DNA of 57,660 nt, taken from positions 172,215 through 229,874 of the forward strand of contig NZ_RXNW01000006.1 of NCBI RefSeq assembly GCF_004283175.1, written 5' to 3'. Positions 9,712-18,629 of the stretch are shown here, in pieces (the stretch's first letter is position 1; each line of letters begins with the position of its first letter). The notes under the pieces were generated by a model. That model saw nothing but the letters and a program-made list of their open reading frames with translations. It was not told where the DNA came from and ran no database searches. Both the position numbers and the translations under genes were made by a program. The DNA is from Legionella longbeachae. Lineage in GTDB: Bacteria; Pseudomonadota; Gammaproteobacteria; Legionellales; Legionellaceae.

Positions 9712-10467
9712 TTAACCAAAATAAAAAATAAAATTAAGTTTTGGCCCGAGTAGATAAGCATTTTTTGCAAAGACGTTTGTTTCAGTAAAATCATCCTCGT
9801 CCCTTGAAAACGTGCCAAATGGAATTTTTCCTAACCAAATATAATTTACTCCCAGGTCAATAAAGATATTCGATAATGCTGCATACCTTATCCCTGCAGA
9901 TATTTGGGGACTAAAATTACTTCGATTTTTATTAGATTTCATTAATAAATAAGTATCATCCTCATTGGACTGGTAACTTAATGAATTCTTTGTTCTAATG
10001 TTGGCAGCACCTAATCCCGGTGCTGCATATACTGAATATTTTTTATTTACTAAATATTCAATATTGAGTATACCGGCAACCACATTACTTTCCAGCTTTG
10101 TATGGAGCGTATTAATAATATCAGTGCCTTCGTAAGGACCAATCATAAATGGATTAAGGCTTTTTGTGTAATTGCCGAGTTGAAAATAGGAAACCTCAGG
10201 ACTTAATTGCCATAAAGTAGATAGTTGCCGTGTAAAGCCTGCTGCAAAATTTCCAGCCCAATTCCCTCTGTTGAGAGAACCTCTATTTATAGAAGGCTCT
10301 AAAGTACCTGGAATAGGATTAATTCGTGTAAATGAATAATTACTACTTTGACTCCAAAAATAATCTGGGCCCAATTTTACATAAACAGGTACTTGCTGGA
10401 AGGCAAACACGCCATTGATCACCCCCATTAATAATGGTAATCCAGATATAATATATTTGATATTCAT
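9712..10467 (-). CDS. Outer-membrane beta-barrel protein
   Basis: 251 residues with a signal peptide ending near residue 22 (GVINGVFA). The rest alternates short amphipathic strands rich in Tyr, Asn, Ser and Gly, contains YVKLGPDYFW, GLGAANI and FIDLGVNYIWLG, and ends in FIFYFG, close to the aromatic C-terminus expected by the barrel assembly machinery. It resembles small porin-like or OmpW/Opa-type barrels; the exact family was not recognised. The ribosome site is AAGGAATAAG, lying inside the end of a short upstream ORF. The subtilisin-like gene follows directly. Confidence 0.75.
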   Translation of the reverse strand: MNIKYIISGLPLLMGVINGVFAFQQVPVYVKLGPDYFWSQSSNYSFTRINPIPGTLEPSINRGSLNRGNWAGNFAAGFTRQLSTLWQLSPEVSYFQLGNYTKSLNPFMIGPYEGTDIINTLHTKLESNVVAGILNIEYLVNKKYSVYAAPGLGAANIRTKNSLSYQSNEDDTYLLMKSNKNRSNFSPQISAGIRYAALSNIFIDLGVNYIWLGKIPFGTFSRDEDDFTETNVFAKNAYLLGPKLNFIFYFG

Positions 10468-10468
10468 C

Positions 10469-10549
10469 TTATTCCTTATTAAATATGTGGGTGCTTATAG
10501 AAAACAATAACCTAAAGGTATTCAATAAGAATAATTTCCTTATATTCAT
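10469..10549 (-). pseudogene. Relic of a second subtilisin-like gene start (signal peptide only)
   Basis: A 26-codon ORF begins MNIRKLFLLNTF and continues SISTHIFNKE before stopping. It aligns residue for residue with the signal peptide of the subtilisin-like protein at 7965-9689 (MNIRKYFILGTF ... SIGSHIYAAEK), including the ATGAATATAAGGAAA DNA start. It stops one base before the barrel protein ATG, so it now acts at most as a short leader ORF supplying that gene's ribosome site. Best explained as the remnant of a duplicated protease gene whose body was deleted; a functional leader peptide is the alternative. Confidence 0.55.
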
Positions 10550-10939
10550 GACTCATCCTATAAAATAAATATGAAAATTCCATTTAGAAACGCTAAAGAA
10601 GGGTCCCACTACAATCACTTTATAATGAGGCAAGAGATAGAAACCATTTACAATAGATTAGATTAAAAAAATTATTACTAATTTTCAATAGGTTGAAACT
10701 AAATTTATCAGTGCCTCTAAAGCCGCATAAATAGGCTTCCTCAGTTACGAGGTATTCCTCCGCGAGTTCCCACACAAAGCGAAAATCCAGAAGATACATA
10801 TTGAAGTATAAAAGTTTATTAGAGTGGACTTCGATTTCAGATGCCGCGCATAAGGCGCGGTACGTGTAATGGATGCGGAGCACTTAAGGACAAAGCTCCA
10901 GACGGAAACAGCAAGTGCTTCCGTTGAGGAAGATTTGAG
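10550..10939. other. Gene-free region downstream of the oxidase operon
   Basis: No convincing gene. CCGCGC (10844-10849) and GCGCGG (10855-10860) form a GC-rich hairpin about 80-95 bases after the leftward oxidase operon ends, but without a T-run. A smaller CTTCC/GGAAG hairpin lies nearer the ctaE stop. An 87-codon minus-strand frame here has no ribosome site or recognised similarity and was not called. Confidence 0.5.
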
Positions 10940-11809
10940 TTATAACCAATACACAAATACAAATAAAAATAACCAAACTACGTCTACAAAGTGCCAGTAC
11001 CAGGCAACCCCTTCAAAAGCAAAATGTCGTTCCGGAGTAAAATGGCCATATTTACATCGGAAAAAAATAACGATAAGCATTATAGTTCCCAATGTTACGT
11101 GTATGCCATGGAAGCCGGTTAACATAAAAAATGTCGTGCCATAAATACCAGCAGATAAAGTTAAATTCATTTCGGTGTAAGCTTCATGATACTCATAACC
11201 TTGAAGAACCAAGAACAAGATACCTAATGAAATTGTTAAGGCCATACCAATAAGCAGTTGCTTTTGTTTCTTTAATTTTAATGCCCAGTGAGCCCAAGTA
11301 ACTGTAACCCCGGATGTTAATAAAATTAATGTGTTTACTGCTGCTAAACCCCAAGCCCCCATTGCTTCGTGGGCTCCAGCAAAAATTTGGTTATCCGGAT
11401 TATTTAATATTGGCCAACTTGAGTTAAAATTAGGCCAGAGCGTGAAATGAGTAATAGGATGTACTTCACCACCTAAAAGGGGTACGGACCAAAGCCTGGA
11501 GTAGAACAATGCCCCAAAAAAGGCACCGAAGAAACATACCTCCGAAAAGATAAACCAACACATTCCCCAACGAAAAGAGCGATCAACTTGCTCATCGTAT
11601 ACACCTTTTGAGTTTTCATAAATGACTTGACCAAACCAGCCAAAGAGCATGAAAACCATAATCCCAAAACCGATGGTAAATATATAAGGGCCATACCAAT
11701 CATCATGAAGCCATGATCCCGCCCCTACAAGAGTAGTGGTTAATCCGCATGAAGCAACTAAAGGCCAATGGCTTGGTTTAGGGATGTAATAAGTACCATG
11801 TGCTCCCAT
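10940..11809 (-). CDS. ctaE: Cytochrome c oxidase subunit III
   Basis: 289 residues with seven predicted membrane helices, the usual form of subunit III in aa3-type oxidases, where it stabilises proton uptake and lipid binding in the inner membrane. Typical segments are YYIPKPSHWPL at the N-terminus, FFGAFFGALFYSRLW, the conserved Glu-containing helix, GTTFFMLTGFHGIHVTLGT and the C-terminal HFVDVVWLFLF. Last gene of the leftward ctaC-ctaD-ctaG-ctaE cluster; CtaG ends 26 bases upstream. Confidence 0.97.
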   Translation of the reverse strand: MGAHGTYYIPKPSHWPLVASCGLTTTLVGAGSWLHDDWYGPYIFTIGFGIMVFMLFGWFGQVIYENSKGVYDEQVDRSFRWGMCWFIFSEVCFFGAFFGALFYSRLWSVPLLGGEVHPITHFTLWPNFNSSWPILNNPDNQIFAGAHEAMGAWGLAAVNTLILLTSGVTVTWAHWALKLKKQKQLLIGMALTISLGILFLVLQGYEYHEAYTEMNLTLSAGIYGTTFFMLTGFHGIHVTLGTIMLIVIFFRCKYGHFTPERHFAFEGVAWYWHFVDVVWLFLFVFVYWL

Positions 11810-11835
11810 TGTAATTTAATCTCCTGTATCAATAA

Positions 11836-12369
11836 TCATTTATCGGTTACATCAAATAAAGTATAAGATAAAGTAACCGTATTTATTTTTTCCGGTAAGT
11901 CAGCATCTAAATGAAACAATAAAGGCATATTCATTGCCTCATGTCCATCCAGTGTTTGTCGAGTAAAACAAAAACACTCTGTTTTTTTCAAATATTTAGC
12001 TGCAATCCCGGGAGTGACGCTGGGTATTGCTTGTACCGACATTGGATGATCGGTTTTATTTTCTGCATAAAAAGCCAGTTTCGCAATTTCACCAGGATGA
12101 ACCTGAATTTTTCGAGTTTTAGGATAGAATGCCCACGGCACTCCACTATTATTTGTTGCAACAAACTCAACGGTTACTAATCTGTCCTTAGCCACTTTTA
12201 CCTTGGAGGCATCATAGGCGATTGCCTCCGGGTTTGTTTTGCCATTGATCCCGAGCGTTTTACAGATACTGTTGTAAATTGGGACAAGAGCAAAACCAAA
12301 AGCGAACATTCCCAAAACAAGCAAGGCTAATAAAAATACTAACTTATTGTGCCCTTTCTTTTCACTCAT
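11836..12369 (-). CDS. ctaG: Cytochrome c oxidase assembly protein CtaG (Cox11)
   Basis: 177 residues. Cox11/CtaG is anchored by one N-terminal helix (LVFLLALLVLGMFAFGFALVP) with a periplasmic immunoglobulin-like domain that delivers copper to the CuB site of subunit I. The copper-binding pair is present in ECFCFTRQTL, and the family segments VPIYNSICKTLGINGKT and VEFVATNNSGVPWAF are clear. It lies in its usual place between ctaD and ctaE, 10 bases after ctaD. Confidence 0.96.
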   Translation of the reverse strand: MSEKKGHNKLVFLLALLVLGMFAFGFALVPIYNSICKTLGINGKTNPEAIAYDASKVKVAKDRLVTVEFVATNNSGVPWAFYPKTRKIQVHPGEIAKLAFYAENKTDHPMSVQAIPSVTPGIAAKYLKKTECFCFTRQTLDGHEAMNMPLLFHLDADLPEKINTVTLSYTLFDVTDK

Positions 12370-12379
12370 ATAAATACAC

Positions 12380-13999
12380 CTATAAATCTAACTTAGGGGG
12401 AGTAGAAAATGTATGATATGGTGGTGGTGAAGGTAAAGTCCACTCTAGCCCAAAAGCGCCTTCCCATGATCGTGCTGCGGCAACATCCTTATTAGTTCCT
12501 TTCTTCCTGACAGTAGCAATTACATTATATAAAAAGAGTAATTGGGTAAAACCAAAGATAAAAGCACCAATTGAAGAAATCATATTAAAATTAGTAAATT
12601 GCAGCGCATAATCTGGAATTCTTCTTGGCATGCCTGCCAATCCTAAAAAGTGCATGGGAAAGAACGCGATGTTTACTGAAATTGCTGATAACCAAAAGTG
12701 CCATTTACCCAAACACTCGTTGTACATATGCCCAGTCCATTTAGGAAGCCAGTAATATGTAGCTGAGAAAAGGGCGAATATTACTCCAGGAACTAGAACA
12801 TAGTGAAAATGAGCAACAACAAAATAGCTGTCTTGGTATTGGAAGTCTGCAGGGACTAAGGCCAACATCAAACCTGTAAACCCTCCAATGGTAAATAAGA
12901 ATACAAACGCTAATGCAAACAACATTGGGGTTTCAAAGGTCATAGACCCTTTGAACATGGTACTTACCCAGTTAAATACTTTAATCCCTGTAGGTACTGC
13001 AATTAACATAGTAGTATACATAAAGAACAATTCTGCACCTAAAGGTATACCCGTTGTAAACATATGGTGAGCCCAAACAATAAAGGACAATATTGCAATG
13101 CTCACAACCGCATAAACCATAAAATAGTAACCAAATAAAGGCTTACGGCTAAAGGTAGGGATTACTTCTGAAATAACACCAAAAGCTGGCATTACCAAAA
13201 CATAAACTTCAGGATGTCCAAAGAACCAAAATACGTGTTGAAAAAGTATTGGATCGCCACCACCAGCTGCGCTAAAAAAGCTTGTCCCAAAATGTCGGTC
13301 AGCCAACATCATGGTTACTGCTCCTGCCAATACAGGCATAATTGCAATTAATAGAAATGCCGTAACTAACCAGGTCCAAACAAACATGGGCATTCTCATC
13401 AAGGTCATTCCTGGCGCACGTAAGTTTAGGATAGTTGCAATGATGTTAATGGAACCCATAATGGACGAAAGACCCATCATATGAATTGAGAAAATCATAA
13501 AATCTGTACTTGGAGGAGCGTATGTAGTTGATAATGGTGCATACATCGTCCAACCAAAATTAGGGCCGCCACCTGCATGAAAAGTTGTTGACAGCAACAA
13601 AGTAAATGCAAAAGGTAAAATCCAGAAACTCCAGTTATTTAACCTGGGCAATGCCATATCTGGCGCACCAATCATCATTGGGATCTGCCAGTTGGCTATT
13701 CCTGTAAATGCGGGCATAACAACACCAAATAACATGATTAATCCATGCAGTGTTGTCATTTGATTAAAAAAGTTTGGATCAACAAAACGATGGCCGGGCT
13801 GGAATAATTCTGCACGAATCACCAAGGCCATTCCCCCTGCGACAAAGAAGCTAATCATTGCCAACCACAAATAAAGTGTACCGATATCTTTGTGGTTCGT
13901 AGTAAACAACCAGCGTTTTATAAATCCTAAAACACCTTTACCTTGCTCAGGTCCATGATCATCGTGTTTTTCATCATGTGCTAATGTATAACTACTCAT
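12380..13999 (-). CDS. ctaD: Cytochrome c oxidase subunit I
   Basis: 539 residues, twelve membrane helices. This is the catalytic haem-copper subunit (haem a, haem a3, CuB) that reduces oxygen to water. The HPEVY motif in WFFGHPEVYVLVMPAFG carries the CuB histidine and cross-linked tyrosine; the CuB His pair is in WAHHMFTTG, and the haem ligands are in the TLHGLIMLF and VVAHFHYVLV helices. The glutamate of HPE marks an A1-type D-channel. It overlaps the ctaC stop by four bases (ATGA). Confidence 0.98.
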   Translation of the reverse strand: MSSYTLAHDEKHDDHGPEQGKGVLGFIKRWLFTTNHKDIGTLYLWLAMISFFVAGGMALVIRAELFQPGHRFVDPNFFNQMTTLHGLIMLFGVVMPAFTGIANWQIPMMIGAPDMALPRLNNWSFWILPFAFTLLLSTTFHAGGGPNFGWTMYAPLSTTYAPPSTDFMIFSIHMMGLSSIMGSINIIATILNLRAPGMTLMRMPMFVWTWLVTAFLLIAIMPVLAGAVTMMLADRHFGTSFFSAAGGGDPILFQHVFWFFGHPEVYVLVMPAFGVISEVIPTFSRKPLFGYYFMVYAVVSIAILSFIVWAHHMFTTGIPLGAELFFMYTTMLIAVPTGIKVFNWVSTMFKGSMTFETPMLFALAFVFLFTIGGFTGLMLALVPADFQYQDSYFVVAHFHYVLVPGVIFALFSATYYWLPKWTGHMYNECLGKWHFWLSAISVNIAFFPMHFLGLAGMPRRIPDYALQFTNFNMISSIGAFIFGFTQLLFLYNVIATVRKKGTNKDVAAARSWEGAFGLEWTLPSPPPYHTFSTPPKLDL

Positions 14000-15201
14000 T
14001 GCAAACCTCCAGCTTGAACTTTATTAACCATGGTTGGTTGTTGATTAGCATTCTTTCGTTGTGCCGCAACATCCGCGGGTTGAATTAACTCGTTAGTGTT
14101 GTTATCCCAAGCATTACGCTCATAAGTGGCGATAGCCGCTATTTCTTCATCAGTGAGTTGATCTTTATAGGGTTGCATTGCTGAGCCAGGAATACCATGA
14201 AGAATCACATCTATATGACGTGAAATAGGATGGCCTGTAGCTACAGAACTTGCTCTAAGTGCTGGATACAACGGAGGAATACCCATACCATCTGGTCTAT
14301 GACAGGGGGAACAGATTTGGTCATATTTTTCTTTCCCAAATGCCAGCAATTCGTCTCGAGTCATAGTTTTTTGTACAGCCTCAGCCGCCTCTTCATTAGC
14401 GTATTTATCTTCTGATTTAGTTTGTGAAGCAACCCACTTATCAAAATCGTCTTGGCTTACTGCCTCGACCACAATAGGCATGAATCCATGATTAACCCCA
14501 CATAGCTCAGCACATTGCCCTCTATAAGTACCGGGTTTTTCAATAGTCGCCCAGGCTTCATACATAAATCCCGGAATTGCATCGCGTTTTATACCTAATT
14601 CAGGAACCCACCATGAGTGAACTACATCATTTGAGGTAACGAGAAAGCGGACCTTTTTGTTAACAGGTAAGACTAATGGCTTATCGACTTCCAATAAGTA
14701 CCACTCATTCTTTTTTTGAGTATTTTCAATTTGATTGAATGGGGTAGATAAAATACTAAAATAGCTTATACCTTGATCTAGATATTCATATTGCCATTTC
14801 CATTGATATCCCACTATTTTTACAGTAATTTCTGATTGTCTCGTATCATCCATACGCATTAGAACACGGGTCGCTGGTATTGCGAGTCCAACCAAAATTA
14901 AAAACGGGATAACAGACCAGAAAATTTCTAATCGGGGATTATCATGGAATGATGCCGCTTTATAGCCTTTGGATTTTCTATGATGAATCATAGAGTAAAT
15001 CATTACCCCAAAGACAACAACACCTATTACGGCACATACAGCCATACAGACCATATGCAGGTAATAAGCATCCTTACTGATAGGAGTAACACCTTCATAC
15101 ATATTCAGCTGCCAATTATTTGCAGCTGCAAATATTGGCTGGCTTCCGCACCAGACACCCAGCATTATTATTAATTTACAGATTTTTAACCTGTTTAACA
15201 T
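13996..15201 (-). CDS. ctaC: Cytochrome c oxidase subunit II with fused cytochrome c domain
   Basis: 401 residues from the ATG at 15201, which has GAGG seven bases upstream and starts a compact signal peptide (MLNRLKICKLIIMLG ... FAA). An in-frame ATG at 15243 would add 14 residues and has only a weak GGGA. Two membrane helices precede a periplasmic cupredoxin domain with HSWWVPELG and the CuA ligands in RGQCAELCGVNHGFM. A C-terminal class I cytochrome c domain follows (CSPCH, with the distal Met in GSAMQPY), giving the caa3-like layout in which subunit II takes electrons directly. First gene of the core oxidase operon. Confidence 0.95.
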   Translation of the reverse strand: MLNRLKICKLIIMLGVWCGSQPIFAAANNWQLNMYEGVTPISKDAYYLHMVCMAVCAVIGVVVFGVMIYSMIHHRKSKGYKAASFHDNPRLEIFWSVIPFLILVGLAIPATRVLMRMDDTRQSEITVKIVGYQWKWQYEYLDQGISYFSILSTPFNQIENTQKKNEWYLLEVDKPLVLPVNKKVRFLVTSNDVVHSWWVPELGIKRDAIPGFMYEAWATIEKPGTYRGQCAELCGVNHGFMPIVVEAVSQDDFDKWVASQTKSEDKYANEEAAEAVQKTMTRDELLAFGKEKYDQICSPCHRPDGMGIPPLYPALRASSVATGHPISRHIDVILHGIPGSAMQPYKDQLTDEEIAAIATYERNAWDNNTNELIQPADVAAQRKNANQQPTMVNKVQAGGLQ

Positions 15202-15361
15202 CCCCATTCCTCGTCTTATCATTGAAGTTTGAATAATAGACATTAAAAAGTTCCCATGCCTTATATTCAGATAATTGGCTCTTCAATTCAATCAATATCT
15301 CCATTCAAGAAAAGGTCATAAGCAATACCTTAGCTTGAACATAACGCATACGCCCTTCTTC

Positions 15362-15399
15362 TTGAGCAAAGCCTGAGTTTTTTTCAGGCCTTGGCTCAA
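15362..15399 (-). terminator. Long hairpin between the multihaem cytochrome gene and ctaC
   Basis: TTGAGCAAAGCCTGA (15362-15376) pairs almost fully with TCAGGCCTTGGCTCAA (15384-15399) around a 7-base loop of mostly T. It starts 8 bases past the stop of the upstream cytochrome gene on the minus strand. There is no T-run after it on that strand, so it may be a partial terminator or an mRNA-stabilising 3' hairpin. Confidence 0.5.
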
Positions 15400-15407
15400 A
15401 GTTCAAT

Positions 15408-16952
15408 TTACCACAAAGAGTAGTTTCCTTCAGTTTTAGATTTACTAACCATATACTTAATTGCTTCGATTACTTCATCGGTTGAACAGTGTTTACAACC
15501 ACCGTTTTTCGCATGGTTCTTTCCATTAACAGTATTTTCAATGAGAACATCGATATTTTCTGCAATTAAAGGTTGCCACGCTGCTTTATCCCCTAACTTA
15601 GGTGCGCCGTCTTTTCCTTCATTGTGACAAACAGCACAATTTTCATTATAAATAGTTTCTCCGTTAGTAGGATATTTTTTCGCTCCTCCCTTTTGGAGGT
15701 TCAATAATTGGGTACGAGTTAATGATTTATCTAATATATAATCCACAGCGGAAATAATGTCGTTATCAGAGCAAGTAACACAAGCCCCTTTCACCGGCAT
15801 GAAATTAAACCCATGGATAGCATGGCGATATAATCCATTTAAACCGCTTGTTCTTAACCGTTCATACCAGCCGGATGAATTACCCATTAATGGGGCGGTC
15901 ATTGCTCCTTCTTGATGACAAATAACACAGGCAGTGAAATAAACTTCCTTTCCTCGAGAAAGAGTAGGTGGCTTTTCTGAAGCGGGCAGCCCTAAAGGTT
16001 CTTCACTGACGACTGTTTTGAGATAAGTTGCAATCGCCATTCTATCAGCATCTGTTAAATACATCAGACTGTTATGATTCACTTCAGCCATAGGACCAGC
16101 TACAGGACCAGCATTGTTAATCAGTTTATCGTGTTTAAACACATCAACAACTTCTTGATGCGTGGCTGATTCCAACCCATATTTAGTAATATTAGGTGCC
16201 CAATAACCATCAATAAAACCGCCTGTTAAATAATATCTGGTTTTTGGAGACCCGAATACGTTTAGTGGGGTATGGCACATGCTGCAGTGGCCTAAACCGT
16301 CTACTATATATTTTCCGCGGTTCCATTCTGGAGATTTATCATGCTGATATTGGTACACGCCATCTTGCGGAAAGAAAAATAAAATGTTCCATCCCCAAAG
16401 TGTAAAACGGGCTCCAGGAACGTTGAATGGGAAAGGCAATGATTTATTTTCGAGATGAACTGGTGGTAAGCTCATGAAATAGGCATACATTGCACGTGCA
16501 TCTTCATCAGATATTTTTGAAAAATAAATATAAGGGAATACCGGGAAATAGTTTCTACCCTGAGGATCACGTCCTTCCCTTACGGCACGAATAAAATCCT
16601 GTTCAGTCCACTTACCAATACCGGTTTCCTTATCTGGAGTAATATTGGGACTATAAAAAGTTCCAAAAGGCGTGGCTATAGGTAATCCTCCTGCATAAGC
16701 CGGGGTACCTCCTTTAACATTAGTATGGCAGGAAATACAATCCCCCATTTTTGCTAAATATTCACCTTTCTGAATTAAAGATTGCTGCTCACCGGTAGCT
16801 GGAGCTGTAGGTGGATAAGCAGGATAATATCCATCAATAACTGTCAATTTCTCTTGAGCAGGTGCATTTTCCGCTTGTAATAATTGACCTGTCATGCCAA
16901 GCACAGCCACCGTTGCAGTGACAATTAGCTTTCTTAGTAACAAAGAGCCCAC
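15408..16952 (-). CDS. Secreted multihaem cytochrome c (four CXXCH, two c5-like modules)
   Basis: 514 residues with an N-terminal signal peptide. Four haem sites are visible: CISCH (Cys72), CSMCH (Cys223), CVICH (Cys342) and CAVCH (Cys439). Two further CXXCS pairs (Cys391 and Cys486, each before an acidic, hydrophobic helix such as DNDIISAVDYIL) match the disulfide pair of cytochrome c5-type domains, so the C-terminus is two tandem c5-like modules. The first half resembles the cytochrome subunit of membrane alcohol/gluconate dehydrogenases (RKGEYLAKMGDC-like, GGLPIATPFGTFYSPNITPD). It precedes ctaC on the same strand, suggesting delivery of electrons to the oxidase. The dehydrogenase partner, if any, is not in the window. 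Confidence 0.85.
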   Translation of the reverse strand: MGSLLLRKLIVTATVAVLGMTGQLLQAENAPAQEKLTVIDGYYPAYPPTAPATGEQQSLIQKGEYLAKMGDCISCHTNVKGGTPAYAGGLPIATPFGTFYSPNITPDKETGIGKWTEQDFIRAVREGRDPQGRNYFPVFPYIYFSKISDEDARAMYAYFMSLPPVHLENKSLPFPFNVPGARFTLWGWNILFFFPQDGVYQYQHDKSPEWNRGKYIVDGLGHCSMCHTPLNVFGSPKTRYYLTGGFIDGYWAPNITKYGLESATHQEVVDVFKHDKLINNAGPVAGPMAEVNHNSLMYLTDADRMAIATYLKTVVSEEPLGLPASEKPPTLSRGKEVYFTACVICHQEGAMTAPLMGNSSGWYERLRTSGLNGLYRHAIHGFNFMPVKGACVTCSDNDIISAVDYILDKSLTRTQLLNLQKGGAKKYPTNGETIYNENCAVCHNEGKDGAPKLGDKAAWQPLIAENIDVLIENTVNGKNHAKNGGCKHCSTDEVIEAIKYMVSKSKTEGNYSLW

Positions 16953-17082
16953 GCCCCCTCCTATTTATTCTTATTTTGTATGCCTATCTTATGGAGTCAG
17001 AATAACCGACGCATTTTATACTCCACAATACATAAGTTGCAATGTTATAATAGCTATCTTTGATTTTTTTTATATCGTTATT

Positions 17083-17715
17083 ATGTTTGTTTATCTTGAT
17101 GGCTTGCTTTTAGGCTTATCCTTAATCATCGCTTTAGGGCCACAAAATGTTTTTTTAATCAAACAAGGAGCGCTTAACAACCATGCAATCCTTTCCGCTA
17201 TTATTTGTTTTATTTGTGATTTTATCTTAATTTGTGGCAGTATAGCAGGTCTTCATGAATTACTCATAATTCGTCCTGTTTTACAAATCTGGATGCTGCT
17301 TCTCGGCTCTGCCTTTTTGCTTTTTTATTCTGCAAAGGCTCTTGCAAATGCTTTTTCAAAAACTGAGGAAACCTCTGAGAATGCAGCCCAGCCCCGTACC
17401 AAAACTCAAATAATACTTTTAGCCTTGGGATTTAGTATACTTAATCCTCATGCAATTATCGACTCTTTGGTTATTATAGGTGGAGGCAGTAGCGGATATC
17501 CCAATAAAGAACATATTTTCCTGCTGGGTGTACTCACATCAAGCTTTATTTGGTTCAGCTCATTAACCTTTACGGCCAGATATTTTTCTGACATTTTAAC
17601 AAAAGCGAACGTATGGAAAGGAATTGAGCTCACTAGCGGCCTACTTATGGCTTTTATAGGAGTTAAGTTAGGAATGGATAGCTTCCATTTAATTTCAGCA
17701 TTTCTTGAAAAATAG
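17083..17715 (+). CDS. LysE/ArgO family amino-acid exporter
   Basis: 210 residues from the ATG at 17083; the frame is open further upstream but without family similarity. Six predicted helices. The hallmark N-terminal segment LGLSLIIALGPQNVFLIKQG and the mid-protein LNPHAIIDSLVIIGG closely match ArgO/LysE basic amino-acid exporters, which act as inner-membrane antiporters. Substrate cannot be read from sequence. It is divergent from the cytochrome c gene; a TATAAT at 17046-17051 could be its -10 but no good -35 was found. Confidence 0.88.
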   Translation: MFVYLDGLLLGLSLIIALGPQNVFLIKQGALNNHAILSAIICFICDFILICGSIAGLHELLIIRPVLQIWMLLLGSAFLLFYSAKALANAFSKTEETSENAAQPRTKTQIILLALGFSILNPHAIIDSLVIIGGGSSGYPNKEHIFLLGVLTSSFIWFSSLTFTARYFSDILTKANVWKGIELTSGLLMAFIGVKLGMDSFHLISAFLEK

Positions 17716-17927
17716 GCCTAGAATAGAAAGGGCCAATCAGTGTGTCGCCAATTGACCCAGTGGAATGACACATAGCAAGTCCAACCTCGCAACGCGGAAT
17801 ATCTCATAACCAATGATCCATGTCAACTCAAGAGCGTGCATTTTAAGCAATAGGTTTTCCCAAAAGGTCTATTGTCGTTCTAGTACGCTTCAGCTAAACT
17901 TATATTTTTATAAATTTTGAGCAATAC

Positions 17928-18383
17928 ATGTTTTATGGCGATACCATTCAGGACACCCGGCAAATGTTTTTTTCAAGCTGGGAAAAATTTCAACAAAAGA
18001 AACTCTTATCTCCTTTAGAAAATGAAATTGTTCAAGTCATTCTCGCCCATCCTGAATACCATAAGATTCTTGAGAATCAGGATAAATTTCAACAACAATC
18101 CTATCTCCCGGAGCAGGGAGAGCCTAACCCTTTTTTGCATATGGGCCTTCATCTTGCCATTAGGGAGCAAGTGACTACTAATCGCCCTGTTGGAATAAGT
18201 GCCATCTACACGAAATTAATTCAAAAATACAATGATCCCATGACCGTTGAGCATTTATTAATGGAGCAACTGGCCGAATTTCTTTGGCTTGCACAAAAAA
18301 ATAATTTACCACCCGATGAGGCTCTTTATCTGCGCACATTAGCTAACTTATGCGGCGAAGATATTGATCCCTCTACATTTTGA
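17928..18383 (+). CDS. DUF1841 family protein
   Basis: 151 residues, cytosolic. The family is recognised from RQMFFSSWEKFQQKKLLSPLE at the N-terminus, NPFLHMGLHLAIREQ in the middle and the helical C-terminus with VEHLLMEQLAEFLWLAQ. Members are widespread in gammaproteobacteria and betaproteobacteria and have no assigned role. Monocistronic in appearance. Confidence 0.85.
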   Translation: MFYGDTIQDTRQMFFSSWEKFQQKKLLSPLENEIVQVILAHPEYHKILENQDKFQQQSYLPEQGEPNPFLHMGLHLAIREQVTTNRPVGISAIYTKLIQKYNDPMTVEHLLMEQLAEFLWLAQKNNLPPDEALYLRTLANLCGEDIDPSTF

Positions 18384-18475
18384 AGATGAACCCAAGAGAT
18401 TACTCTAATCGATTGATGAAAAAGAGCAACCTCATAATAGAACGATTCTAATATCACGTATAAAATGGGTTTGCA

Positions 18476-18612
18476 ATGGCGAGACTGATGCTCCATGATG
18501 GGCTGTGGTCCAACTTAAAGGAGATCTACCCATAGAATTTGGATTCTGGAATTCTATTTAGCAACAATTCAATCGTTGGTCCTCAAAAAACAAGTTAGCG
18601 AAAACAGGTAAA
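18476..18612 (+). pseudogene. Relic of an IS5-type transposase
   Basis: Two conserved pieces survive in different frames. 18476 onward reads MARLMLHDGLWSNLKEI, like the start of IS5-type transposases. From 18523 another frame reads DLPIEFGFWNSI, a stop (18559), then QQFNRWSSKNKLA and a final stop at 18610-18612, like the W-R-DLP-x-FG-x-W-x-x-(I/V)-Y-x-x-FNRWS block. The TGCPW part between them is deleted. Too short to be functional. An ATAGAATT/AATTCTAT inverted repeat falls within it. Confidence 0.6.
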
Positions 18613-18629
18613 GAAGATAGTTTGGTTTT

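Noticed and set aside
10620-10883. An 87-codon minus-strand frame downstream of ctaE
   Set aside because: No ribosome site, no recognised similarity, and it lies across a GC-rich hairpin typical of an operon end.
10869-11144. A plus-strand frame of about 90 codons overlapping ctaE
   Set aside because: It is antisense to the well-conserved end of cytochrome oxidase subunit III.
16894-17082. Upstream extension of the LysE/ArgO gene
   Set aside because: The family similarity begins at the ATG at 17083 and the extension overlaps the divergent cytochrome c start.
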